Source: Lachnospiraceae bacterium (GTDB lineage: Bacteria > Bacillota > Clostridia > Lachnospirales > Lachnospiraceae). Taken from it: a stretch of DNA of 64,000 bases. The stretch spans positions 1 to 64,000 of the forward strand of contig JAILQX010000018.1 of the NCBI GenBank assembly GCA_024698705.1, read 5' to 3'. Positions 1 to 12,674 of the stretch are shown one piece after another. How positions within the stretch are numbered: the stretch's first letter is position 1; every line of letters starts with the position of its first letter. The notes beneath the pieces are model-generated. The model saw only the letters and a program-made list of their open reading frames with translations. It was not told the DNA's origin and searched no databases. Both the position numbers and the translations under genes were made by a program.

Positions 1-1572
<1,572 letters not shown>

Positions 1573-1579
1573 TTACCGA

Positions 1580-4500
1580 TCACTCGTCAAATGATTCCTC
1601 AAAATCTTCGTCTGCGAATTCATTGTCGAATTCATCATCCGCACTGACGAGTTCTCCACTCTCATCATCAAATTCCTGCTTCTGATAGCCATGTGCTGAG
1701 AAATCTTCCTCTTCACGGCCAAAGTTACGATCATCGTTAAGATCAAATCTGAAATCGGTCTCCGTATAATCAACGGATTCCATGATTTCAACCTCCGTAT
1801 TATCCTCGCGGAGTACTCTGACATCAAGTCCGAGTGACTGTAACTCCTTCAGCAATACCTTGAATGATTCGGGTATACCTGCTTCAGGGATGTTATCTCC
1901 CTTTATTATCGCTTCATATGTCTTTACTCGACCGATCACATCATCGGATTTAACCGTAAGGATCTCCTGTAGCGTGTATGAAGCACCATACGCCTCAAGA
2001 GCCCAAACTTCCATTTCACCGAAACGCTGTCCGCCGAACTGAGCTTTACCACCCAAAGGTTGCTGCGTTACAAGTGAGTAAGGACCCGTTGAACGTGCAT
2101 GGATCTTATCATCAACAAGGTGATGCAGTTTAAGGTAATGCATATGACCGATCGTTACCGGGCTGTCAAAATATTCACCTGTACGTCCGTCACGAAGTCT
2201 TACCTTACCGTCTCTGCTTATCGGAACACCCTTCCAAAGAGCTCTGTGTTCACGATTATCATACAGATACTGCATAACCTCAGGAAGCAGTTCATTTTTA
2301 TATTTCTTTTCAAAATCTTCCCATGTACCGTTTACATAGTCATTGGCAAGATCAAGCGTATCCATGATGTCTCGCTCGTTCGCACCGTCAAAGACGGGTG
2401 TTGATACGTTAAAGCCAAGTGCCTTTGCGGCAAGGCTCAAATGGATCTCAAGGACCTGACCGATATTCATACGGCTGGGAACACCCAAAGGATTAAGCAC
2501 GATATCAAGAGGACGACCGTTCGGCAGATAAGGCATATCTTCCACAGGCAATACACGGGAAACAACACCCTTATTACCATGACGACCTGCCATCTTATCA
2601 CCAACGGAGATCTTTCTCTTCTGTGCGATATATATACGTACAGCCTGGTTTACACCGGGTGAAAGCTCATCGCCGTTCTCTCTTGTAAATATCTTTGCAT
2701 CAACAACGATACCGTATTCACCATGGGGAACCTTGAGTGACGTATCTCTTACTTCTCTTGCTTTCTCACCGAAAATAGCACGAAGCAGTCTTTCCTCGGC
2801 TGTAAGCTCCGTCTCTCCCTTAGGAGTAACCTTACCTACCAGGATATCACCCGCACGAACCTCAGCACCGATACGCACAATACCTCTGTCATCAAGATCC
2901 TTGAGGGCATCCTCGCCAACCCCTGGAACATCACGTGTGATCTCCTCGGGTCCGAGTTTTGTATCTCTTGCTTCTGCTTCATATTCTTCTATATGCACTG
3001 ATGTGTAAACATCGTCACGAACAAGTCTTTCCGAAATAAGAACGGCATCCTCGTAGTTGTAACCTTCCCAGGTCATGAATCCTATCAGAGGGTTCTTACC
3101 GAGAGCAAGTTCGCCTTCGCTTGTTGAAGGACCGTCAGCAATAACCTGTCCCTCTTCAATGTGTTCACCCTTAAATACGATAGGCTTCTGATTGTAACAG
3201 TTGGACTGGTTACTTCTTGTGAACTTGGCAAGCTTGTATTCCATCTTCTCACCGTCATCTGCAGTAACACGGATCTCATTTGATGCGACATAAGTAACCG
3301 TCCCCGGCTTTGTGGCAAGAACGCATACTCCGGAGTCAACGGCTGCCTTCTGTTCGATACCCGTTCCTACTACAGGGGCTTCCGTTACAAGAAGCGGAAC
3401 TGCCTGACGCTGCATGTTTGAACCCATGAGGGCACGGTTTGCATCATCATTTTCAAGGAAAGGTATAAGAGCTGTTGCAACTGAAAATACCATCTTCGGC
3501 GATACATCCATGTAATCGAACATAGCCTTGGGATATTCCTGCGTCTCATCTCTGTAACGGCCCGAAACGGAATTACGGACAAAGTGTCCCTTCTCATCAA
3601 GAGCCTCATTTGCCTGCGCTACATGATAATTATCTTCCTCATCTGCCGTCATATATACAACCTCGTCTGTTACACGGGGATTTTCCATGTCGGATTTGTC
3701 TATCTTACGATAAGGAGCCTCAACGAATCCGTACTCATTGATACGAGCATAGCTTGCAAGTGAGTTGATCAGACCGATGTTGGGACCTTCAGGTGTCTCG
3801 ATGGGACACATTCTTCCGTAATGAGAATAATGTACGTCACGAACCTCAAATCCGGCACGATCTCTTGAAAGACCACCTGGACCGAGGGCTGAAAGACGTC
3901 TCTTATGTGTAAGTTCGCCGAGCGGGTTGTTCTGATCCATGAACTGTGACAACTGTGATGAACCGAAGAACTCCTTTACGGCTGCCTGTACGGGCTTGAT
4001 ATTGATGAGCTGCTGAGCCGATACGTCTTCCGCATCATGTGTCGTCATACGCTCTCTTACAACTCTTTCAAGTCTGCTCAAGCCTATACGATACTGATTC
4101 TGAAGCAATTCACCCACGGCACGTATACGTCTGTTTCCGAGGTGATCGATATCGTCTTTATTGCCGATACCGTACTCAAGATGAATATTGTAACTTACCG
4201 AAGCAAGTATGTCTTCTTTGGTGATATGCTTGGGAATAAGTTCATGGATGTTCTTGCGGATAGCTTCTGCAAGACCTCTGGGGTCATTTGAGAACTCCTC
4301 TATAAGCTTTTCAAGCACAGGATAATAAACAAGCTCGGTAACTCCGAGTTCCTTGGGGTTACACTCTACAAAGCTTGTTATATCAACCATCATATTTGAA
4401 AGAACCTTGACGTTCTTTTCTTCTGTCTGGATAGTTACCGAAGGTATGGCTGCATTCTGGATGGTATCGGCAAGTTCTGCGGATACGACTGTGCCTTTCT

Positions 4501-5431
4501 CAGCGATAACTTCACCTGTGCTCACATCAACAACATCCTCTGCGAGCACGTGATTTCTGATCCTGTTACGGAACAGAAGCTTCTTATTGAACTTATAACG
4601 TCCGACCTTAGCAAGATCGTAACGTCTGGGATCGAAGAACATCGCATTGATAAGACTCTCCGCACTGTCAACGCTCAAAGGCTCGCCGGGACGGATCTTC
4701 TTATACAACTCCAATAAGCCTTCCTGGTAATTCGTTGCTACATCCTTACCGAAGCTGGCTTCAATCTTGGGCTCATCGCCGAATAATTCTCTTATCTCAT
4801 CATTGGTACCGATACCGAGTGCTCTTATGAGTACGGTGATCGGAACCTTTCTGGTCCTGTCAACACGGACATAGAACACGTCATTGGAATCGGTCTCATA
4901 CTCTAACCAGGCACCACGATTAGGGATGACCTGACACGAAAACAATTCCTTACCTATCTTATCATGAGCTATATCATAATAAATGCCGGGTGAACGTACC
5001 AACTGGCTGACGATTACACGTTCCGCACCATTGATAACAAATGTACCGGTCTTTGTCATAAGAGGGAGATCACCCATGAATATCTCATGTTCACTGATCT
5101 CATCTTTATCCTTATTGAAAAGTCTGACTTTAACCTTCAGGGGAGCTGCATATGTAGCATCTCTTTCCTTGCACTTCTCAATAGAATACTTTACATCATC
5201 TTCACACAACTCGAAGTCAACAAACTCCAGACTAAGATGTCCGCTGTAGTCCGCTATCGGAGAGATATCATCAAATACTTCTTTCAGGCCTTCCTCAAGA
5301 AACCACTTGTAGGAATCCTTCTGAACTTCGATGAGGTTTGGCATCTCCAAAACTTCTTTCTGTCGTGAGTAACTCATACGCATCTTTTTCGTATTTAAAG
5401 AAGGACGTATTCTGTTCTTTTCCATTGACAT
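1580..5431 (-). CDS. rpoB: DNA-directed RNA polymerase subunit beta
   Basis: 1304-aa ORF with typical RpoB sequence ([15 protein letters not shown], acidic C-tail); likely start is [11 protein letters not shown] or MEKNRIRPS, not the upstream in-frame ATG at 5494. Confidence 0.97.
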   Translation of the reverse strand: MSMEKNRIRPSLNTKKMRMSYSRQKEVLEMPNLIEVQKDSYKWFLEEGLKEVFDDISPIADYSGHLSLEFVDFELCEDDVKYSIEKCKERDATYAAPLKVKVRLFNKDKDEISEHEIFMGDLPLMTKTGTFVINGAERVIVSQLVRSPGIYYDIAHDKIGKELFSCQVIPNRGAWLEYETDSNDVFYVRVDRTRKVPITVLIRALGIGTNDEIRELFGDEPKIEASFGKDVATNYQEGLLELYKKIRPGEPLSVDSAESLINAMFFDPRRYDLAKVGRYKFNKKLLFRNRIRNHVLAEDVVDVSTGEVIAEKGTVVSAELADTIQNAAIPSVTIQTEEKNVKVLSNMMVDITSFVECNPKELGVTELVYYPVLEKLIEEFSNDPRGLAEAIRKNIHELIPKHITKEDILASVSYNIHLEYGIGNKDDIDHLGNRRIRAVGELLQNQYRIGLSRLERVVRERMTTHDAEDVSAQQLINIKPVQAAVKEFFGSSQLSQFMDQNNPLGELTHKRRLSALGPGGLSRDRAGFEVRDVHYSHYGRMCPIETPEGPNIGLINSLASYARINEYGFVEAPYRKIDKSDMENPRVTDEVVYMTADEEDNYHVAQANEALDEKGHFVRNSVSGRYRDETQEYPKAMFDYMDVSPKMVFSVATALIPFLENDDANRALMGSNMQRQAVPLLVTEAPVVGTGIEQKAAVDSGVCVLATKPGTVTYVASNEIRVTADDGEKMEYKLAKFTRSNQSNCYNQKPIVFKGEHIEEGQVIADGPSTSEGELALGKNPLIGFMTWEGYNYEDAVLISERLVRDDVYTSVHIEEYEAEARDTKLGPEEITRDVPGVGEDALKDLDDRGIVRIGAEVRAGDILVGKVTPKGETELTAEERLLRAIFGEKAREVRDTSLKVPHGEYGIVVDAKIFTRENGDELSPGVNQAVRIYIAQKRKISVGDKMAGRHGNKGVVSRVLPVEDMPYLPNGRPLDIVLNPLGVPSRMNIGQVLEIHLSLAAKALGFNVSTPVFDGANERDIMDTLDLANDYVNGTWEDFEKKYKNELLPEVMQYLYDNREHRALWKGVPISRDGKVRLRDGRTGEYFDSPVTIGHMHYLKLHHLVDDKIHARSTGPYSLVTQQPLGGKAQFGGQRFGEMEVWALEAYGASYTLQEILTVKSDDVIGRVKTYEAIIKGDNIPEAGIPESFKVLLKELQSLGLDVRVLREDNTEVEIMESVDYTETDFRFDLNDDRNFGREEEDFSAHGYQKQEFDDESGELVSADDEFDNEFADEDFEESFDE

Positions 5432-5540
5432 TTCACCCCGTTCTTTTATTTTAAGCGCTACTTTGGTGCATACCACACCACAATAGTGCACCATCCACTA
5501 TACTACAAATCGTTTTTTGGTGTCAAGGACTTTTTGAAAT

Positions 5541-5570
5541 AAAAAAGGATGACATCCGCCATCCTTTTTA
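5541..5570 (-). terminator. Intrinsic terminator/attenuator between rplL and rpoB
   Basis: Inverted repeat AAAAAGGATG...CATCCTTTTTT with U-tract in the minus direction. Confidence 0.75.
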
Positions 5571-5590
5571 AATCGTTCTTTTGTCTGAAA

Positions 5591-5971
5591 TCACTTAAGT
5601 GTAACCTTAGCACCTTCAGCTTCAAGCTTTGTCTTGATGTCTTCAGCTTCTGCCTTTGCAGCGCCTTCCTTAACAACCTTGGGAGCGCCGTCAACAAGAT
5701 CCTTAGCTTCCTTAAGTCCGAGACCTGTAACTTCACGAACAACCTTGATAACCTTAACCTTGTTGGGACCAACTTCTGTAAGTTCTACATCAAACTCGTC
5801 CTTCTCTTCTGCTGCTGCGCCTGCTGCACCTGCTGCAGGACCTGCTACTACAACGCCTGCTGCTGCAGATACGCCGAACTCTTCTTCACATGCCTTTACA
5901 AGGTCATTTAATTCCAAAACTGATAATTCTTTGATAGCATCGATAAATTCTGCTGTTGTTAACTTTGCCAT
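5591..5971 (-). CDS. rplL: 50S ribosomal protein L7/L12
   Basis: [37 protein letters not shown]... Confidence 0.98.
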   Translation of the reverse strand: MAKLTTAEFIDAIKELSVLELNDLVKACEEEFGVSAAAGVVVAGPAAGAAGAAAEEKDEFDVELTEVGPNKVKVIKVVREVTGLGLKEAKDLVDGAPKVVKEGAAKAEAEDIKTKLEAEGAKVTLK

Positions 5972-6042
5972 TGTTATGACTCCTTTCGTATTCTTGTAGA
6001 TATATCTACACTGTTGTTTTCTTCTTGATTCATTTGCCCTGC

Positions 6043-6684
6043 TTATTCAGCTGCGGGTGCTTCCTCTGCTGCGGGAGCTTCTTCTGCTGCGGGAGCTTCT
6101 TCAGTCTTAGCTTCCTCTGCGGGTGCTTCTTCTGCTGCAGGTGCTTCCTCTGCTACGGGTGCTTCTTCTGCCTTAGCTTCCTCTGCGGGAGCAGCTGATG
6201 CACCGCCCTTTTCAGCGATCTGATTAAGTACACGAGCGATATTGCTGATAGGTGACTTCATAGAGCCAAGCAATCTTGAAAGCAGTTCTTCCTTGCTCGG
6301 TATCTCAGCGATAGCCTGGATTCCGGAAGCATCATAAAATTCTCCTTCAACAACACCGGCCTTGATCTCAAGAGCCTTTGCTGTCTTGGCGAACTTTGCT
6401 ATAACTCTTGCTGCTGCCGTAGCATCTTCATTACAGATAGCTGCTGCGCTGGGTCCCTCAAGGAAAGGAGCCAATGCTTCGTAATCCGTTCCCTTGAACG
6501 CAAAATTCATCATCGTGTTCTTGTAAACCTTATAGTTGACACCTGCTTCTCTGAGCTGCTTACGAAGCTGTGTGTCTTCTGCAACCGTAAGTCCGCGGTA
6601 GTCAACAAGTACGACTGACTTAGCGTCTTTAACGGCAGCGGAGATCTCCTCAACTATAGGCTGTTTGATTTCAACCTTTGCCAT
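6043..6684 (-). CDS. rplJ: 50S ribosomal protein L10 with A/E/P-rich C-terminal extension
   Basis: [37 protein letters not shown]...; ORF-track start at 6840 lies inside the L10 leader, true start ATG is at 6684 after an AGGAGG-like RBS. Confidence 0.96.
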   Translation of the reverse strand: MAKVEIKQPIVEEISAAVKDAKSVVLVDYRGLTVAEDTQLRKQLREAGVNYKVYKNTMMNFAFKGTDYEALAPFLEGPSAAAICNEDATAAARVIAKFAKTAKALEIKAGVVEGEFYDASGIQAIAEIPSKEELLSRLLGSMKSPISNIARVLNQIAEKGGASAAPAEEAKAEEAPVAEEAPAAEEAPAEEAKTEEAPAAEEAPAAEEAPAAE

Positions 6685-6734
6685 TTTCTTACCTCCTATT
6701 AGATTTGATAGTGCCGAAAGGTTTTCGTCCACAC

Positions 6735-6870
6735 ATCTAATGGAATATAAAAACCCTTCTGCCAAAGCAGAAGGGTAACATGCATTAAACTTGACGTTCC
6801 TTTCCTCGGCAGGCAATAAAGTTAGGGGGACAAGCCCCACCTGCTGTCTTCGGCATGGTCTTAGCGACCT
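6735..6870 (-). ncRNA. L10 (rplJL) autoregulatory mRNA leader with terminator-like hairpin
   Basis: Reverse strand carries GCCGAAGACAGCAGGTGGGGCTTGTCCCCCTAACTTTATTGCCTGCCGAGGAAAGG... then ACCCTTCTGCTTTGGCAGAAGGGTTTTTAT, the typical L10 leader layout. Confidence 0.85.
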
Positions 6871-6875
6871 TGCCT

Positions 6876-6905
6876 ATAGTAACACGTATCCCGAAATACT
6901 GTCAA
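6876..6905 (-). promoter_or_regulatory. Sigma-A type promoter for rplJL (TTGACA-N18-TACTAT)
   Basis: Reverse strand TTGACA (6905-6900), TACTAT (6881-6876), immediately upstream of the L10 leader. Confidence 0.75.
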
Positions 6906-6928
6906 GTAATATTTTCAAATAAAGCGAT

Positions 6929-7405
6929 CTACTGGGCTGCGGTTCCGCAAACCGTACAGAATCTTGCGCCCTGCGCTATCTCAGCTCCGCACTTTGAGCA
7001 GAACTTTTTTGCCGGACCCTGCGCCTGCATCATCGGAATTGTCTTTTCCGCATCCTCTATATTGGTTCCGCAGACCGTACAGTGTACCGCCGTCTTATCC
7101 TGTTCCGCGCCGCAATTGGGGCATACCCTGTTGCCTTTAAGAACGATCTGTTCCTTTTTGGCAGTTTCATAATCCTCCCTGTTTCTTTCGATCATCGAGA
7201 TGATCTCGGGAGCCAAAGCCTTTACTTCCTCATAATGACCGACGAGAAGGTTCTCTGCAAGATTCATCTGAAGGGCATCATATTCCTTTTCAAGTTCATT
7301 GATCTTAGCCGTAACCTTCACAAGTCCGCTCATATCGTTAGCTTTCTGGGTTATGTCCTTGCTTGCATTTGCTATCGATTCCTTTGCTTTGTTAAAAAAA
7401 TCCAT
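6929..7405 (-). CDS. Double zinc-ribbon protein with N-terminal coiled-coil-like region
   Basis: CPNCGAEQDKTAVHCTVCG and CSKCGAEIAQGARFCTVCG motifs. Confidence 0.85.
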   Translation of the reverse strand: MDFFNKAKESIANASKDITQKANDMSGLVKVTAKINELEKEYDALQMNLAENLLVGHYEEVKALAPEIISMIERNREDYETAKKEQIVLKGNRVCPNCGAEQDKTAVHCTVCGTNIEDAEKTIPMMQAQGPAKKFCSKCGAEIAQGARFCTVCGTAAQ

Positions 7406-7442
7406 ATCTCAACTCTTCCTTTCGAATATCTCAAACACGAAC

Positions 7443-8099
7443 TCAAGCCGTGAATATCTTACCGCAGTAATCACATTCAACGGTTGCTCCTTTGTAGGAT
7501 ACCATTGTACCGCCGCAACCCGGGCACGTAGCCGTAACGCTCTGCGGCTGCTGATTGCCTGCCACAGCATTTGCAAATGCGCCAAGCATACCATTGCCCG
7601 CAACCGGAGGAATATATTCCTGATTCATAGGTGCCACGGGTATCAGTTCAACACTTCTCGTAAGATCATTGATATTTGCTCCTCTGAAAGAACCCTTGTC
7701 AATGAGCTGCTGTACTTCTTTTCTTGCCTTATCATAGGGGATGCCCATCGTATTGGAGACCGTATCAAGGCTTACGATACCTCTGTTTCCGATAAGATCG
7801 ATGTAATTTTTGTATCTTTCAACTTTCTTTTTGCTGTCGAGCGAGTTCTTTATAAGAGCTATGCCGCCGATCAGGAAAAATATGCCCAGACCAACGCTGT
7901 CGCTGAACGAACCGAGCGCCGCAAGACACAGTATAACGCCGACTACCATAGAGATCTTTGATGCTCCGCTGTCGAACATATTGGCTTTTGATGCATTGGC
8001 TCTGAGTATCAGTAATGCGATCCCGACAGGCCAGCATACGATAAACATCATGACAATGAACCATGTGTTGTAATAAAATGCCTGATTGTTGTTATTCAT
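7443..8099 (-). CDS. Membrane protein with C-terminal zinc ribbon
   Basis: TM segments (TWFIVMMFIVCWPVGIALLIL) and CPGCGGTMVSYKGATVECDYCGKIF; likely start MNNNNQAF. Confidence 0.75.
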   Translation of the reverse strand: MNNNNQAFYYNTWFIVMMFIVCWPVGIALLILRANASKANMFDSGASKISMVVGVILCLAALGSFSDSVGLGIFFLIGGIALIKNSLDSKKKVERYKNYIDLIGNRGIVSLDTVSNTMGIPYDKARKEVQQLIDKGSFRGANINDLTRSVELIPVAPMNQEYIPPVAGNGMLGAFANAVAGNQQPQSVTATCPGCGGTMVSYKGATVECDYCGKIFTA

Positions 8100-8121
8100 A
8101 ACTTCCTCCGTAAGTAAATCC

Positions 8122-8805
8122 TCAGAATAATTGATTGCCTGCAAGCCTTGCTTTTCTCTCACCGGCAAGCTTCTCTATCTTGGCACAAGCTTCCGCGATC
8201 TTCTGTTCATCCTTTGAATCAACGACCGCATCCAGTTCTTCTATAGCATCAAGGATTGATTTTTCAAGTTCTTCAACATCCGGTGAACTTGCCGTCTGAC
8301 CGGATGCAAGCGAATCATACGCATGCTCTACCGTCTTTTTATATGAAGCAGAATACTCGATCTTGCTCTGAACTCTTTTCATGCATTCCAATGTGTATTT
8401 GAAGTTGGATATCTCCCTGCCTCTTATCTCTTCCTGTTCTTTTATGAAATCGTTCTCGGCTTTTCCGCAGATGATGATTATAAGGAAAACGGCAAGCAAT
8501 GCAATATATATCGCGCATATCCATCCAATTGTAACCGGCGGTGCAAATGTAAACTTCATCGCGAGATACAATGTGACCACCAGATATGCTATAGCATAGG
8601 CCGTAAGGCTCAGCTTAAACAGTTTTTTCTCTTTATCAGCCAGAAATATGATAACACCCATCGATAAAACGACTGCTATCGAAGCAAATATGAAATTTGC
8701 AAAAAATACTGCATTGAATGCTACGGAACTGAAGATCATTATAAGATCTACAGCTACCAGAAGTATTATGGCTATGATGCCTTTATACGCTCTTTTCATA
8801 TCCAT
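8122..8805 (-). CDS. Membrane protein with cytoplasmic alpha-helical C-terminus
   Basis: Several hydrophobic segments then a charged helical tail; sits within the zinc-ribbon/SPFH cassette. Confidence 0.7.
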   Translation of the reverse strand: MDMKRAYKGIIAIILLVAVDLIMIFSSVAFNAVFFANFIFASIAVVLSMGVIIFLADKEKKLFKLSLTAYAIAYLVVTLYLAMKFTFAPPVTIGWICAIYIALLAVFLIIIICGKAENDFIKEQEEIRGREISNFKYTLECMKRVQSKIEYSASYKKTVEHAYDSLASGQTASSPDVEELEKSILDAIEELDAVVDSKDEQKIAEACAKIEKLAGERKARLAGNQLF

Positions 8806-8811
8806 TCCTCC

Positions 8812-10134
8812 TTACCCTTCAACCTTGGCACCGCATCTGCCGCAGAACTGCATACCTTCCGGTATCTCAGCTCCGCAGTTCCTGCATACATTGGATGCTC
8901 CCGCAATCGGTGTGCCGCATTTTCCGCAGAACTTCATGCCTTCCGGGATCTCAGCTCCGCAATTAGTGCATATGATCTTCGGTTTTTCCATAGGTGCTCC
9001 GCAATTACCGCAGAACTTCATGCCGTCGGGAACGGCAGCTCCGCACTTGGAACAGATATTCACATTTGCTCCCGCTTCCGGATTGGCTCTGAAAAGTCCG
9101 TTGTTTACTCCATCACCCTGAGCACCCGTGAAGCCCTGATCAAACATGTTGCCCATCGCTCTTCCCATGGAAGCTCCGAAGCCCAGTCCGGCTCCGACTC
9201 CCGCCATTGCACCTGCCATGCCTTCATTACCGGCCATTGCTTTAAGTATCTCAGCCTCTTCCTGTCTTGCCCAGCCGTTATTGCCGTCCTGATCACGTAT
9301 CCTCATACGCTCGTAATCAGCCTGTGCAGCTTGTCCGGATACAAATCTGTCGGACTCGGCCTTCTCACGGTTCAGACCGTATCTCATACGCTCATCTTCT
9401 ATATTCTGACGACGTTCGAACATCTTAACCTGGTTCAGACGTCTCATCTCATCGATGGCTTTGAAATTCTCATCTTCGACAACTCCTACATTTTCTATAT
9501 AGAAGTTGATAAGCTCCATTCCGTATTCATCAAGTATATTGTTAAGATCCTCCATGAGTCCGTCAGCCAGAGCTTTCTTTTTATTGCATGTAAGAACAAC
9601 CTCTTCCGGTGATGCGGAAAGATATGCCGCAAGTTCCTCTGAGATGTTCTGTATGAATGCAGTCCTGAAGTTCTTGACGATATCGGTCTCCGTTGCCATT
9701 GCATTGGCTCCGACCAGCTTCACGAAAAACTTCTTTCCGTCCTTGACCGCAACCGTATAAGCACCTCTGGCCTGTACTTTTATATATGTCTGCCAAACCG
9801 GATCGAGAACATTCACCGGCTCGCTCGTGCCCCATTTCAGTTCAAGATGGTGCTGCTTGCTTATAAAATAGATCCTGCAGTTATATGCACTGACTCCGCC
9901 GCTGATCAGCGTGGATTTAAGTGTGGTAAGAAACGGGAAATTCTCGGTGGTAAGTGTATATCGTCCGCCCTGAAATACCTGCTCTATCATACCGTCCTTC
10001 ATGAAGAGGGCTTCTTCATATTCCGCTACGATAAGTGTAGAACCATTGTTAAAATCCTCACATGGTACCTTATAGCAAAGCATATTGCCCATGGATTCAT
10101 TCTTGATGACATTCATTATAGGCTTAAGTGCCAT
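8812..10134 (-). CDS. SPFH/band-7 domain protein with three C-terminal zinc ribbons (YdjI-like)
   Basis: SPFH-type N-terminus (LCYKVPCEDFNNGSTLIVAEYEEALFMKDG), then three CxxCG...FCGxCG zinc ribbons; likely start MALKPIM. Confidence 0.85.
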   Translation of the reverse strand: MALKPIMNVIKNESMGNMLCYKVPCEDFNNGSTLIVAEYEEALFMKDGMIEQVFQGGRYTLTTENFPFLTTLKSTLISGGVSAYNCRIYFISKQHHLELKWGTSEPVNVLDPVWQTYIKVQARGAYTVAVKDGKKFFVKLVGANAMATETDIVKNFRTAFIQNISEELAAYLSASPEEVVLTCNKKKALADGLMEDLNNILDEYGMELINFYIENVGVVEDENFKAIDEMRRLNQVKMFERRQNIEDERMRYGLNREKAESDRFVSGQAAQADYERMRIRDQDGNNGWARQEEAEILKAMAGNEGMAGAMAGVGAGLGFGASMGRAMGNMFDQGFTGAQGDGVNNGLFRANPEAGANVNICSKCGAAVPDGMKFCGNCGAPMEKPKIICTNCGAEIPEGMKFCGKCGTPIAGASNVCRNCGAEIPEGMQFCGRCGAKVEG

Positions 10135-10263
10135 AATCATTGCTCCTTTCATCCACATCCGGCGTCACCGGATCAATCTATATAGAATATTATCACAAAT
10201 CCGACACACAATACAATCTTGTCGATACAAAATAAAAAGTTTTAATCATGTGTTTTTGATAAA

Positions 10264-10293
10264 AAAGACCCTCTGAGTGATCAGAGGGTCTTA
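10264..10293 (-). terminator. Intrinsic terminator downstream of rplA
   Basis: AAGACCCTCTGATCACTCAGAGGGTCTTTTTT on the reverse strand. Confidence 0.85.
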
Positions 10294-10314
10294 AATGCAT
10301 ATAAAGTTTACCGA

Positions 10315-11004
10315 TTAATACTTTGCAACAGAAACCTTTACTCCGGGTCCCATTGTGCATGCAAGTGTGATGCTTCTTAAGTACTGGCCCTTAAGTGCGC
10401 TGGGCTTAGCCTTTACGATGGCATCCATAAGTGCGTTGAAGTTCTCGTTAAGCTGTTCTTCAGAAAATGAAGCTTTTCCTACGGGAACATGTATGATGTT
10501 GGCCTTGTCAAGTCTGTATTCGATCTTGCCGGCTTTGATATCCTGTACAGCCTTTGTTACATCCATTGTAACAGTTCCTGCCTTAGGGTTGGGCATGAGT
10601 CCCTTGGGACCGAGTACCTTACCGAGACGTCCTACGACGCCCATCATATCGGGTGTTGCAACAACTACGTCAAAATCGAACCATCCTTCGTTCTGGATCT
10701 TGGGGATAAGCTCGTCACCGCCGACATAATCAGCACCCGCTGCTTCTGCCTCGTTCACTTTATCACCCTTTGCAAATACAAGGACCTTAACTGTCTTACC
10801 TGTACCGTTGGGAAGAACTACAGCGCCACGAACCTGCTGGTCTGCATGACGTCCGTCACAACCTGTACGAATATGTACTTCAACTGTTTCATCAAACTTT
10901 GCTGAAGCTGTCTTCTTAACAGCGCTTATAGCATCGTTTGGTTCAAGTGCTACTGAGCGATCTACTAATTTAGCAGTTTCGCCATATCTTTTTCCGTGTT
11001 TCAT
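10315..11004 (-). CDS. rplA: 50S ribosomal protein L1
   Basis: [15 protein letters not shown]...[15 protein letters not shown]... Confidence 0.98.
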   Translation of the reverse strand: MKHGKRYGETAKLVDRSVALEPNDAISAVKKTASAKFDETVEVHIRTGCDGRHADQQVRGAVVLPNGTGKTVKVLVFAKGDKVNEAEAAGADYVGGDELIPKIQNEGWFDFDVVVATPDMMGVVGRLGKVLGPKGLMPNPKAGTVTMDVTKAVQDIKAGKIEYRLDKANIIHVPVGKASFSEEQLNENFNALMDAIVKAKPSALKGQYLRSITLACTMGPGVKVSVAKY

Positions 11005-11022
11005 AATATGCTTCCTCCTAAA

Positions 11023-11448
11023 TTAGTCTTCTACCGTGATACCCATACTACGTGCCGTACCTGCGATCATGCTCATAGCTGCTTCCACAGTTGCCGCATT
11101 AAGATCGGGCATCTTAATCTCTGCTATCTCACGGAGCTTATCCTTTGAGATAGTTGCAACCTTTGTCTTGTTCGGAACACCGGAACCTGACTTGATGTTG
11201 CAGGCCTTCTTTAAGAGTACTGCTGCAGGCGGAGTCTTAGTTACGAAACTAAAACTTCTGTCTGAATAAACTGTGATAACTACAGGGATGATAACGTCAC
11301 CCTTATCTGCTGTTACCGCATTGAACTGCTTTGTGAAATCCACGATGTTAACACCGTGCTGACCAAGAGCAGGACCAACCGGGGGTGCTGGTGTAGCTTT
11401 TCCGGCAGGAATTTGTAACTTGATATAACCTTCTACTTTCTTTGCCAT
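11023..11448 (-). CDS. rplK: 50S ribosomal protein L11
   Basis: [35 protein letters not shown]. Confidence 0.98.
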   Translation of the reverse strand: MAKKVEGYIKLQIPAGKATPAPPVGPALGQHGVNIVDFTKQFNAVTADKGDVIIPVVITVYSDRSFSFVTKTPPAAVLLKKACNIKSGSGVPNKTKVATISKDKLREIAEIKMPDLNAATVEAAMSMIAGTARSMGITVED

Positions 11449-11464
11449 GATTGGCTCCTCCTAT

Positions 11465-11530
11465 AATAATATATTGTGGTACGGGTTATAGGTGCCCTCC
11501 CACGTTTCCTAAAGGCTTATGCCTAAAGTT
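11465..11530 (-). promoter_or_regulatory. Possible rplK leader (L1/L11 autoregulation-type element)
   Basis: ACGTGGGAGGGCACCTATAACCCGTACCACAAT between nusG and rplK resembles commonly conserved rplK leader sequences. Confidence 0.4.
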
Positions 11531-11544
11531 CTTGTTTTAATGAA

Positions 11545-12069
11545 TTAGTTGAACTTCCTTACTTCGTCGAAGCTGATCTCAACGGGAGTCTCTCTTTCAA
11601 ATAATTCAACATTGATGGTTGCAGTCTGTTTACCGAAGTCGATACGCTGTACCACTCCGATGGTATCCTTCCATACGCCTGCAACAACAACGATCGTATC
11701 GCCTTCCTCGAAGTCGATGGATACATTTTCCGTTTTGATGCCAAGCGGCTTCATCTCTGCTTCCGAAAGCGGAACGGGTTTGCTTCCCGGTCCTACGAAG
11801 CCCGTAACACCACGGGTATTACGAACGACATACCATGTCTCGTCGTTCATGATCATGTTCACGAGTACATAACCCGGGAACATCTTCTTCTGAACAGTTC
11901 TGCGAGCGCCGTTCTTCATTTCAACCACATCCTGCATTGGTACTCTGACCTCAAGAATGGTATCGTGAAGGTTTCTGTTCTCTATCGTCTTCTCAATATC
12001 TGCTTTAACCTTATTTTCATAACCAGAGTATGTATGTACCACATACCACTTTGCTTCTGAGTCTGCCAT
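11545..12069 (-). CDS. nusG: Transcription termination/antitermination protein NusG
   Basis: AKWYVVHTYSGYENKVKADIEKTI... KOW domain. Confidence 0.97.
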   Translation of the reverse strand: MADSEAKWYVVHTYSGYENKVKADIEKTIENRNLHDTILEVRVPMQDVVEMKNGARRTVQKKMFPGYVLVNMIMNDETWYVVRNTRGVTGFVGPGSKPVPLSEAEMKPLGIKTENVSIDFEEGDTIVVVAGVWKDTIGVVQRIDFGKQTATINVELFERETPVEISFDEVRKFN

Positions 12070-12084
12070 ACAGTTCTTCTCCTC

Positions 12085-12279
12085 CTACTTCGCCAAGAAG
12101 CTTACACCATACTTAACCAAAGCATCAACAGCGCTGATGATGATACCTACCACTACTGATGTACAGATTACTGCTACAGACTGTTTTACTATGACTCCTA
12201 CTTCGGGCCATGTTATTTTATTGAATTCCGCTTTTACACCTTCCCAAAAGCTGGGCTTGTTTTCCGGCTTGTCAGACAT
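12085..12279 (-). CDS. secE: Preprotein translocase subunit SecE
   Basis: FWEGVKAEFNKITWPEVGVIVKQSVAVI; directly upstream of nusG. Confidence 0.93.
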   Translation of the reverse strand: MSDKPENKPSFWEGVKAEFNKITWPEVGVIVKQSVAVICTSVVVGIIISAVDALVKYGVSFLAK

Positions 12280-12307
12280 ACGCAGCTCCTTTCAACAACA
12301 GTTAATC

Positions 12308-12457
12308 CTACTTTGTCTCCTTATGAAGAGTATGTGTCTTGCAGAATCTGCAATACTTCTTTGTCTCCATACGATCGGGATGTGTCTTTTTATCCTTTGT
12401 TGTGTTATAGTTACGTCTCTTGCATTCTGTACATGCCAATGTAATCTTTGTACGCAT
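12308..12457 (-). CDS. rpmG: 50S ribosomal protein L33
   Basis: Manual translation [49 protein letters not shown]; absent from ORF track because short. Confidence 0.96.
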   Translation of the reverse strand: MRTKITLACTECKRRNYNTTKDKKTHPDRMETKKYCRFCKTHTLHKETK

Positions 12458-12639
12458 TTATCTCACCTCCGAATGCGGTATTTTTCTAGCACAAAAAAAA
12501 GACCTAAGTCTCTTTGCTCACCTAATATATCACATGCATTCAATATTAGTCAATGTATTTTTGATATTTTTGCAATATTAGTAAAATGTGATCCCAAATC
12601 CCGCTTTCGGATACCGATTTCCGTTTCCGCACATCCAAT

Positions 12640-12660
12640 CGGCGCGGTAAAACCGCGCCG
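12640..12660. repeat. GC-rich hairpin CGGCGCGGT-AAA-ACCGCGCCG downstream of the FliD-like gene
   Basis: Perfect 9-bp stem, 3-nt loop; no T-tract, so not a classical terminator. Confidence 0.6.
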
Positions 12661-12674
12661 ACGGATTGACAATC

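Noticed and set aside
5549-5999. Plus-strand ORFs opposite rplL
   Set aside because: Shadow ORFs caused by the alanine-rich codon bias of rplL.
6684-6840. N-terminal extension of RplJ in the ORF track
   Set aside because: This segment is the L10 mRNA leader; the RBS and conserved MAKVEIKQ start are at 6684.
7299-7961. 220-aa plus-strand ORF
   Set aside because: Antisense to the zinc-ribbon membrane genes; the minus-strand frames have clear domains.
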